Source of the DNA: an uncultured Clostridia bacterium
GTDB taxonomy: Bacteria; Bacillota; Clostridia; TANB77; CAG-508
Assembly (NCBI GenBank): GCA_949746285.1
Contig: CATJZH010000192.1
Span: 1 to 5,590 of the forward strand
Direction of reading: 5' to 3'
DNA: 5,590 nt
The position numbers and the translations under genes were made by a program. Positions 1-4,023 of this stretch are shown piece by piece. Below the pieces are notes generated by a model. That model saw nothing but the letters and a program-made list of their open reading frames with translations, had not been told where the DNA came from and searched no databases. How positions within the stretch are numbered: the first letter of the stretch is position 1; each line of letters starts with the position of its first letter.

Positions 1-11
1 AATTCAATCAT
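1..11 (-). CDS. rpoA: RNA polymerase alpha subunit, first three codons plus two bases (partial)
   Basis: Only the start of the gene is inside the window: on the minus strand ATG at 11-9, then ATT GAA TT, reading M-I-E. Bacterial alpha subunits commonly begin MIE(I/F)EKP, and rpoA is the gene expected right after rpsD in this operon. A strong ribosome binding site (AGGAGGT, minus strand, 16-22) lies four bases before the ATG. The alpha subunit dimer is the scaffold on which beta and beta' assemble. The identification rests on gene order, start residues and ribosome binding site, because almost no protein is visible. The rest of the gene lies beyond the left edge. Confidence 0.85.
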
Positions 12-88
12 TTTTACCTCCTAATGGTTTCTTAAACCTATCTAAATTATTACCTGACTTCTAGTACGTATCCTAAGTAAAAAACTTA
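12..88 (-). promoter_or_regulatory. rpsD-rpoA intergenic gap with ribosome binding site and small hairpin
   Basis: This is a 77-bp spacer between the rpsD stop and the rpoA start. It holds the rpoA ribosome binding site (16-22). A 5-bp inverted repeat, GGTTT-CTT-AAACC at 26-38, lies three bases upstream of that site. The hairpin is not followed by a run of U, so it is not an intrinsic terminator; transcription is expected to read through into rpoA. At most it could modulate ribosome access to rpoA. I see no convincing promoter here. Confidence 0.4.
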
Positions 89-715
89 TTATTTAGAGTA
101 CAACTCAACGATTAAGTGATCTTCAACTGTTAAATCAATTTCATCTCTGTTAACATTTCTTAGTACTTTTGCACTTAATTTTTCACTATTTAGTTCTAAC
201 CATTCAGGAATAGGTCTAGCCGCCCCTTTTTCAATATTTTCTTTCACAATTGGATTATCTTTTCTTATTTCGCGAACAGCGATTTCATCACCTGGTTTTA
301 CTAAATAAGAAGCAATATTTACTTTTCTTCCATTTACTTGAATATTTCCATGTGTTACTAATTGCCTAGCTTGTGCTCTAGAAATACCAAATCCTAATCG
401 ATAAACTACATTATCTAATCTACTTTCTAATATTTGTAAAAGATTAGTACCTGTGATTCCCTTTTTATTTTCAGCCATTTCAAAATATTTTCTAAATTGT
501 TTTTCACCAACGCCATAGAAATATCTTGTTTTTTGTTTTTCTCTTAATTGAGTACCATATTCAGAAAGTTTTGATCTTTTTTGACCATGGTCACCTGGAC
601 CATAGTTTCTTCTTGTCACACTACACTTATCTGAATAACATCTATCGCCTTTTAAGAACAATTTACATCCTTCTCTACGGCATATACGACATTGTTCCCC
701 TTTATATCTTGCCAT
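89..715 (-). CDS. rpsD: 30S ribosomal protein S4, zinc-binding form
   Basis: S4 is a primary 16S rRNA-binding protein that nucleates assembly of the 30S body, affects decoding accuracy, and in several bacteria represses its own operon. The 208-residue product has the normal family length. Residues 1-45 carry the zinc-knuckle cysteines C9, C12, C26 and C31, the same spacing as the zinc-ligand form known from Thermus thermophilus; C17 is an extra cysteine. The S4 RNA-binding domain covers about 98-160, with the family signature around SRLDNVVYRLGFGISRAQAR (98-117). The ATG at 715 is preceded by a ribosome binding site AAAGAGGTG (726-734). It lies between rpsK and rpoA. Placement inside the alpha operon is the arrangement of Clostridia and Proteobacteria; in Bacillus subtilis rpsD is a separate transcription unit. 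Its role as operon regulator here is inferred from other bacteria. Confidence 0.99.
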   Translation of the reverse strand: MARYKGEQCRICRREGCKLFLKGDRCYSDKCSVTRRNYGPGDHGQKRSKLSEYGTQLREKQKTRYFYGVGEKQFRKYFEMAENKKGITGTNLLQILESRLDNVVYRLGFGISRAQARQLVTHGNIQVNGRKVNIASYLVKPGDEIAVREIRKDNPIVKENIEKGAARPIPEWLELNSEKLSAKVLRNVNRDEIDLTVEDHLIVELYSK

Positions 716-747
716 GAAATTTTTACACCTCTTTCTTAAATTATTAT

Positions 748-772
748 GAATCCCTCATTCTTACGGGATATC
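748..772 (-). promoter_or_regulatory. Hairpin in the rpsK-rpsD gap, candidate S4 leader element
   Basis: The gap 716-823 contains an inverted repeat ATCCC (750-754) / GGGAT (765-769) with a 10-base loop. It extends by two more pairs if A770 is bulged (748-749 with 771-772). The right arm also forms the 8-base palindrome GGATATCC (766-773). No U-run follows in the direction of transcription, so it is not a terminator. S4 is known to control its own messenger RNA in Bacillus subtilis and Escherichia coli, so an S4-binding leader is a reasonable guess, but the structure is small and unproven. The rpsD ribosome binding site is 14 bases downstream. Confidence 0.3.
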
Positions 773-823
773 CTTACTTTTAAACTCCAATACTTTATAA
801 GTGTTTAAAGCAGATTTATTTCT

Positions 824-1225
824 TTAAACTCTTCTTCTTTTAGGTGGTCTGCAACCATTATGTGGAATTGGAGTAACATCTTTTATCATTACGATTTCTA
901 ATCCAGCTGTTTGCAATGCTCTAATTGCAGCTTCACGTCCAGCACCTGGACCTTTCACATAAACATCAATTGTTTTCATACCATGTTCCATAGCTGTTTT
1001 GGATGCCACTTCAGCTGCTTGACTAGCTGCATATGGTGTACTTTTTCTAGATCCTTTAAATCCTAATCCTCCGCTACTTGCCCAAGATATAACATTACCT
1101 TGTGTATCGGTAATTGAAACAATTGTGTTATTAAAACTAGAATGAATATGAGCAGAACCTCTATCTATGTTTTTTCTTTCTCTTCTTCTAATTCCTGTTT
1201 TCTTTACGCTACTTGCTTTTGCCAT
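824..1225 (-). CDS. rpsK: 30S ribosomal protein S11
   Basis: S11 is a 30S platform protein that binds 16S rRNA with S6, S18 and S21 and lies near the Shine-Dalgarno helix and the E site. The 133-residue product is of usual length. It has a basic N-terminus (RRRERK at 13-18), the conserved core HIHSSFNNTIVSITD (26-40) and GPGAGREAAIRAL (92-104), and the family signature ending HNGCRPPKR (122-130). The Asn-Gly pair at 123-124 matches the site in Escherichia coli S11 that is known to convert to isoaspartate. The ATG at 1225 is chosen because AAGGAGGG (1236-1243) lies ten bases upstream. The gene is 73 bp downstream of rpsM and 108 bp upstream of rpsD, in one operon. Confidence 0.99.
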   Translation of the reverse strand: MAKASSVKKTGIRRRERKNIDRGSAHIHSSFNNTIVSITDTQGNVISWASSGGLGFKGSRKSTPYAASQAAEVASKTAMEHGMKTIDVYVKGPGAGREAAIRALQTAGLEIVMIKDVTPIPHNGCRPPKRRRV

Positions 1226-1298
1226 TTAAGTATTTCCCTCCTTAACAATTTCGCTTTTCAATAATTTGTTTTTATTTTAGTTACGAATTTATCGTACT

Positions 1299-1664
1299 TT
1301 ATTTTTTACTTTTACTTACCAACTTTCTTGGTCCTTTTCTAGTACGCGCATTTGTTTTTGTTCTTTGACCTCTAACTGGTAAACCTCTTCTATGTCTAAT
1401 TCCTCTGTAACATCCAATTTCTGTAAGTCTTTTAATATTTAAAGCTACTTCTCTTCTTAAATCACCTTCTACTTTAAAGTCTTCCATAGCTTTTCTTATT
1501 TTTGCTACTTCATCATCTGTTAAATCTTTTACTCTAGTATCTGGATTTACTCCAGCACTTTTAAGAATTTTTTGAGAACTAGGTAATCCTATACCATATA
1601 TATATGTTAATCCTATTTCTACTCTTTTTTCTCTAGGTAAATCAACTCCTGCTATACGAGCCAT
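1299..1664 (-). CDS. rpsM: 30S ribosomal protein S13
   Basis: S13 sits in the 30S head, forms intersubunit bridges with 23S rRNA and L5, and its C-terminal tail touches the P-site tRNA. The protein is 121 residues from the ATG at 1664, beginning MARIAGVDLP, the standard S13 N-terminus. The helix-rich middle contains YIYGIG (22-27). The basic tail carries the family signature RGIRHRRGLPVRGQRT and the extension NARTRKGPRK. An upstream in-frame ATG at 1682 would add six residues, but the ribosome binding site GGAGGTG (1674-1680) lies inside that extension and is nine bases from the 1664 ATG, so the longer form is rejected. It follows a 205-bp leader after rpmJ and is the first gene of the classical alpha operon. 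Confidence 0.99.
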   Translation of the reverse strand: MARIAGVDLPREKRVEIGLTYIYGIGLPSSQKILKSAGVNPDTRVKDLTDDEVAKIRKAMEDFKVEGDLRREVALNIKRLTEIGCYRGIRHRRGLPVRGQRTKTNARTRKGPRKLVSKSKK

Positions 1665-1673
1665 AAATTTTTG

Positions 1674-1680
1674 CACCTCC
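1674..1680 (-). promoter_or_regulatory. Ribosome binding site that fixes the rpsM start
   Basis: GGAGGTG on the minus strand, nine bases before the ATG at 1664. It falls within the six-codon extension offered by the upstream ATG at 1682, which itself has no Shine-Dalgarno sequence at a usable distance. This decides the start in favour of MARIAGVDLP. Confidence 0.9.
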
Positions 1681-1735
1681 ATAAATTTTTATCTTTACTT
1701 TGCTTCTTGTCATAAAATAATCAAATCCTGAAATG

Positions 1736-1767
1736 TATTTTATTTATATACAATTATAAATAAAATA
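1736..1767 (-). repeat. 13-bp perfect AT-only inverted repeat in the rpsM leader
   Basis: The arms TATTTTATTTATA (1736-1748) and TATAAATAAAATA (1755-1767) are perfect reverse complements, separated by six bases. In the rpsM transcript this would form a 13-pair, all A-U hairpin about 55 bases before the ribosome binding site. There is no GC core and no following U-run in the direction of transcription, so it is not a standard terminator. Because the region is extremely AT-rich some self-complementarity is expected by chance, but 13 perfect pairs is long. A TATAAT lies at 1753-1758 on the minus strand, without a convincing -35 partner. Confidence 0.5.
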
Positions 1768-1797
1768 GTAATCTAACTATTTTTTTGCATATATATA

Positions 1798-1846
1798 AAC
1801 ACAATTATGATTATCAGTATTCTGACAGCCGCTACATAGTTGTGTT
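1798..1846 (-). promoter_or_regulatory. Structured leader RNA upstream of rpsM, candidate ribosomal-protein autoregulatory element
   Basis: On the minus strand this 49-base segment folds into one long hairpin. The outer stem is AACACAA/UUGUGUU (7 bp: 1840-1846 with 1798-1804), followed by a single A-C mismatch. A 4-bp stem UAUG/CAUA comes next, then an asymmetric internal loop of seven bases (UAGCGGC, 1828-1834) against two. The apical stem is UGUCAG/CUGAUA (6 bp including one G-U), closed by the loop AAUA. The GC-containing internal loop stands out in a very AT-rich gap and resembles a protein-binding site more than a terminator, since what follows is UUAUAUAUAU rather than a clean U-run. 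In Escherichia coli S4 represses the alpha operon at an rpsM leader. That S4, or S13, acts here is inference by position only. Confidence 0.45.
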
Positions 1847-1869
1847 AATATCAATTTAATTTTTAAATA

Positions 1870-1983
1870 TTATCCTTGTCTTTGTTTATGCTTTGGGTTT
1901 TCGCAAATTACTCTAACAACACCTTTTCTTTTGATAATTTTGCATTTTTCACATATTTTTTTTACTGATGGTCTTACTTTCAT
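1870..1983 (-). CDS. rpmJ: 50S ribosomal protein L36, zinc-binding form
   Basis: L36 is the smallest 50S protein; it binds 23S rRNA near L6 and helps stabilise the subunit. The ORF encodes 37 residues starting MKVRPSVKKICEKCK and ending KHKQRQG, the family's typical ends and length. Zinc ligands are C11, C14, C27 and H32, so this is the zinc-containing form; many bacteria carry a second, cysteine-free copy elsewhere, induced by zinc shortage, which cannot be judged here. ATG at 1983 is preceded by AGGAGGG (1989-1995). It lies 109 bp downstream of infA and before the rpsM leader, the normal position. Confidence 0.99.
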   Translation of the reverse strand: MKVRPSVKKICEKCKIIKRKGVVRVICENPKHKQRQG

Positions 1984-2000
1984 TTTTTCCCTCCTAAATT

Positions 2001-2022
2001 TTTATTTATCGAGATAAGTAAA
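2001..2022 (-). promoter_or_regulatory. Small hairpin before the rpmJ ribosome binding site
   Basis: An inverted repeat, TTTA-x-TTATC / GATAA-x-TAAA, sits five bases upstream of the rpmJ Shine-Dalgarno sequence. It pairs 4 bp, one mismatch, then 4-5 bp closed by a tight loop (CTCG on the minus strand). It is AT-rich and marginally stable. It could influence initiation on rpmJ or be chance. The rest of the 109-bp infA-rpmJ gap shows no clear promoter. Confidence 0.25.
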
Positions 2023-2092
2023 TTCCAATCATTTCAGTCTATTTACACACCCAATTTTTTTCTGATTTGAAGGAATGTCCTTATTTTTTACT

Positions 2093-2311
2093 TTATTTTG
2101 CTCTCCAAGTAATTCTGCCTTTAGATAAATCATATGGTGATAATTCTAATTTTACTTTGTCACCTGGTAGAATTTTTATATAGTTCATTCTTAGTTTTCC
2201 TGATATATGTGCTAATACTTGATGTCCATTTTCTAATTCTACTTTAAAATTTGTATTTGGTAATGTTTCTACTACAGTACCTTCTACTTCAATTACATCT
2301 TCTTTAGACAA
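2093..2311 (-). CDS. infA: Translation initiation factor IF-1, TTG start
   Basis: IF-1 binds the ribosomal A site during initiation and assists IF-2 and IF-3 in building the 30S initiation complex. Read from the TTG at 2311-2309 the product is 72 residues, the standard IF-1 length, beginning (M)SKEDVIEVEGTVVE and ending KGRITWRAK. The whole protein is one S1-type OB-fold with the conserved HISGKLRMNYIKILPGDKV segment in the middle. AAGGAGG (2320-2326) lies eight bases before this TTG. A second in-frame TTG at 2338 would add nine residues but contains this ribosome binding site in its own coding region, so it is rejected. It follows map after a 101-bp gap with a candidate promoter, and precedes rpmJ. 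Confidence 0.97.
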   Translation of the reverse strand: MSKEDVIEVEGTVVETLPNTNFKVELENGHQVLAHISGKLRMNYIKILPGDKVKLELSPYDLSKGRITWRAK

Positions 2312-2319
2312 GTTAAAAT

Positions 2320-2326
2320 CCTCCTT
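2320..2326 (-). promoter_or_regulatory. Ribosome binding site that fixes the infA TTG start
   Basis: AAGGAGG on the minus strand, eight bases upstream of the TTG at 2311. It is a full match to the 3' end of 16S rRNA. There is no ATG or GTG in frame near it, and starting at this TTG yields exactly the conserved IF-1 N-terminus, so this site and the TTG start support each other. Confidence 0.9.
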
Positions 2327-2357
2327 ACTTGAACGCAAATAAGCCTTTGACAGGCGT

Positions 2358-2387
2358 ATTTTAGCATTTTTTTGCTCCTATGAGCAA
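2358..2387 (-). promoter_or_regulatory. Candidate housekeeping promoter for infA, with a palindrome over the -35
   Basis: On the minus strand there is an extended -10, TGC-TAAAAT (TAAAAT at 2358-2363, TGC at 2364-2366; five of six matches to TATAAT). It is preceded 18 bases upstream by a weak -35, TTGCTC (2382-2387; three of six). Transcription would start near 2351, giving a leader of about 40 bases that carries a 4-bp hairpin (GCCT/AGGC, 2343-2355) before the ribosome binding site. The -35 is one arm of a perfect 6-bp inverted repeat, TTGCTC-N4-GAGCAA (2372-2387). A promoter here would let infA and the downstream genes be transcribed independently of the spc operon. It is seen from sequence only. 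Confidence 0.45.
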
Positions 2388-2412
2388 TAATCTAGAATAT
2401 TATATAGTATTT

Positions 2413-3183
2413 TTATAGTATTGTCAATATTTTTGGCTCATTTTCTGTAATTAAAATTGTGTTTTCATAATGAGCTGCCAAACTACCATCTTGTGTAGCA
2501 ATTGTCCAACCATCTTCTAATTCCCAAATATCCGATTTTCCAGCTATTACCATAGGTTCAACTGCTATTGTCATACCTTCTACCAACCTTGGACCTTTAC
2601 CTGGTTTTCCATAATTTGGAACACCTGGTTCTTCATGCATTTCTTTTCCTATGCCATGTCCTTGAAATTCTTTTACAACTGAAAAACCAAATTGTTTAAC
2701 ATAGCTTTCAACTGCATGTGAAATATCTCCAATTCTATTTCCTGGTTTAGCATATTTTATTGCTTCAAAAAAAGATTGTTTCGTAACTTCTACAAGTTCT
2801 CTAGCTTCTGGTGTAACATCACCTATTAAAAATGTTCTAGCCGCATCTCCATTATATCCATTTTTTAAAACAACTAAATCAACACTGACAATATCTCCAT
2901 CTTTTATGATTATTTCTTTTGATGGAATTCCATGAATTACTTCATCATTTATTGATATACATAATGTTCCTGGAAAATTTGGCACACCTTTTATTCCACT
3001 TGGATAACCTTTTTGAGCTGGTATTCCTCCATGCTCCTTTATAAATTTTTCTGCTAGATTATCAAGTTCTAAAGTACTCATTCCTGGTTTTATTATTTTT
3101 TCTATATAGTCATAAGTTTGTGCTGTTATTTTGCAAGCTTCTTGCATTAACTCTATTTCTCTTTTTGATTTTATACTAATCAT
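2413..3183 (-). CDS. map: Methionine aminopeptidase, type I
   Basis: This cytoplasmic metalloenzyme removes the N-terminal methionine from new proteins when the second residue is small. The product is 256 residues, as for other type I enzymes. The five metal ligands are recognisable: D102 (SVDLV), D113 (NGDAARTF), H176 (GHGIG), E209 (AVEPM) and E240 (HYENTIL). The catalytic-site histidines H84 (VIHGIP) and H183 (MHEEPG) are also present. There is no N-terminal SH3 or zinc-finger extension. The ATG at 3183 overlaps the end of adk by 8 bp (ATGATTAG carries both start and stop), with GAGGAT (3191-3196) upstream, so translation is probably coupled to adk. It is followed by a 101-bp gap and infA; the KOW-domain gene often found at this spot is missing. 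Confidence 0.98.
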   Translation of the reverse strand: MISIKSKREIELMQEACKITAQTYDYIEKIIKPGMSTLELDNLAEKFIKEHGGIPAQKGYPSGIKGVPNFPGTLCISINDEVIHGIPSKEIIIKDGDIVSVDLVVLKNGYNGDAARTFLIGDVTPEARELVEVTKQSFFEAIKYAKPGNRIGDISHAVESYVKQFGFSVVKEFQGHGIGKEMHEEPGVPNYGKPGKGPRLVEGMTIAVEPMVIAGKSDIWELEDGWTIATQDGSLAAHYENTILITENEPKILTIL

Positions 3184-3844
3184 TTTTCAAATCCTCAACT
3201 ATACTTTTAGCAACATCTGTTCCCATTCTATTTATTGAAACACTTATTTCTTCAGTTCTTAACACACCTTTATTTTTGTAATATTCAACTAATGGACTAG
3301 TTTTTTCTTCATAAATTTCTAGTCTTTTCTTTATTGCTTCTGGATCTGAATCATCAGCTCTTTGTTTTAAAGCAAATCCACATTTATCACAAATTCCTTC
3401 TACTTTCGGTGGACTTAATTTTATATTATATGTCGCTTTGCATTCTTGATTTGTACATACTCTTCTAGTCAACATTCTATCTATTATTTCATCTCTAGGT
3501 GTTACTAAATTTACTACTAAATCTACTTTCTTACCTTTTTTAGATAGCATTTCATCTAGCTTTTCTGCTTGCTGAATTGTTCTTGGAAATCCATCTAATA
3601 TTGCTCCTTCTTTTGCATCTTCCCAAGTTAATCTATCTTCAACCATTGGAACTGTTATATCATCTGGAACTAAATTTCCTTTTGATATATATTTATCAGC
3701 TTCTATTCCAAGTGGCGTTTTATCACTAATATTTTTTCTAAAGATATCTCCTGTTGATATTTGTGGTATTCTTATGTTCTCACTTAATAAGCCTGCAACT
3801 GTACCCTTCCCTGTACCTTGTGCTCCTAACATAATAATTATCAT
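3176..3844 (-). CDS. adk: Adenylate kinase, long form with a zinc-type LID
   Basis: The enzyme catalyses ATP + AMP = 2 ADP in the cytoplasm. The 222-residue product is a long-form bacterial kinase. It has a P-loop GAQGTGKGT (7-15), STGDIFR (30-36), the AMP-site DGFPRT (84-89), R123 and R128 before the LID, and the late RADD and KRL arginines (R162, R174). The LID (about 127-163) has four cysteines, C130, C135, C152 and C155, suited to bind a structural zinc. Three points are unusual: the P-loop has Gln at position 9 where Pro is normal, the first cysteine pair is spaced C-x4-C rather than C-x2-C, and R162 to R174 is one residue longer than in the Escherichia coli and Bacillus subtilis proteins as I recall them. 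All catalytic residues I can place are present, so it is probably active. AGGAGGT (3851-3857) precedes the ATG. Confidence 0.98.
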   Translation of the reverse strand: MIIIMLGAQGTGKGTVAGLLSENIRIPQISTGDIFRKNISDKTPLGIEADKYISKGNLVPDDITVPMVEDRLTWEDAKEGAILDGFPRTIQQAEKLDEMLSKKGKKVDLVVNLVTPRDEIIDRMLTRRVCTNQECKATYNIKLSPPKVEGICDKCGFALKQRADDSDPEAIKKRLEIYEEKTSPLVEYYKNKGVLRTEEISVSINRMGTDVAKSIVEDLKND

Positions 3845-3920
3845 AAAAAAACCTCCTAAATATTTATTTATGTTAATTAAATAATAACTTTTATTTTATT
3901 ACTTAATTAGCATAAATATA

Positions 3921-3948
3921 ATTGTAACATATGTATAAAATTGGACAA
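3921..3948 (-). promoter_or_regulatory. Candidate housekeeping promoter for adk-map
   Basis: On the minus strand TACAAT (3921-3926) matches five of six bases of the -10 consensus and is preceded by TGT (3927-3929), an extended -10. Sixteen bases separate it from TTGTCC (3943-3948), four of six matches to the -35 consensus. Transcription would begin near 3914, giving an untranslated leader of about 70 bases before adk. The -35 lies in the hairpin arm GGACA/TGTCC described separately. An internal promoter would allow adk and map to be expressed apart from the upstream ribosomal genes. It is supported by motif and position only. Confidence 0.5.
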
Positions 3949-4004
3949 AAATGTCCCATAACAAACGTCCCTAAACGGACATTTTGGGTGGCAAAAAGCC
4001 ACCC
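3943..4004 (-). promoter_or_regulatory. Two adjacent hairpins with alternative pairings in the secY-adk gap
   Basis: The gap 3845-4023 contains an unusually GC-rich, self-complementary block. The first hairpin after secY is a perfect 7-bp stem GGGTGGC/GCCACCC with a 5-base loop (3986-4004). It is followed at once by a perfect 9-bp inverted repeat, AAAATGTCC (3948-3956) with GGACATTTT (3977-3985), loop 20. Two rival pairings use the same bases: GGACA/TGTCC with a 4-base loop (3943-3956), and GTCC/GGAC with a 6-base loop (3967-3980). On the transcribed strand the 9-bp stem ends in UUUUUG, so it could act as a leaky terminator after secY; the first hairpin is followed by A residues and cannot. 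It overlaps the candidate adk promoter. I do not recognise it as a known RNA family. Confidence 0.45.
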
Positions 4005-4023
4005 GATATATGTCTTATATGTT

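Noticed and set aside
526..717. Plus-strand open frame of 63 codons opposite the start of rpsD
   Set aside because: It is the complement of the strongly conserved S4 coding sequence, has no recognisable protein features and no operon context on that strand.
1665..1682. Six-residue N-terminal extension of S13 from an ATG at 1682
   Set aside because: The Shine-Dalgarno sequence lies within it and the family N-terminus MARIAGV begins at the 1664 ATG.
1753..1758. TATAAT on the minus strand in the rpsM leader as a promoter -10
   Set aside because: No acceptable -35 sequence is found 15-18 bases upstream, and TATAAT is expected by chance in such AT-rich sequence.
2070..2089. AAGGA-ATG-TCCTT hairpin followed by a T-run on the plus strand
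   Set aside because: It looks like a terminator for plus-strand transcription, but the stem is only 5 bp with a 3-base loop and no plus-strand gene exists in the window.
2312..2338. Nine-residue N-terminal extension of IF-1 from a TTG at 2338
   Set aside because: The extension would encode the ribosome binding site AAGGAGG, and the conserved IF-1 sequence starts precisely at the downstream TTG.
2372..2387. TTGCTC/GAGCAA hairpin as a terminator after map
   Set aside because: On the minus strand the stem is followed by a run of A, not T, so it does not fit an intrinsic terminator; an operator or chance palindrome is more likely.
3986..4004. GGGTGGC/GCCACCC hairpin as an intrinsic terminator for secY
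   Set aside because: The stem is strong but is followed on the transcribed strand by AAAATG, not a U-run; on the plus strand it is followed by GATATATG.
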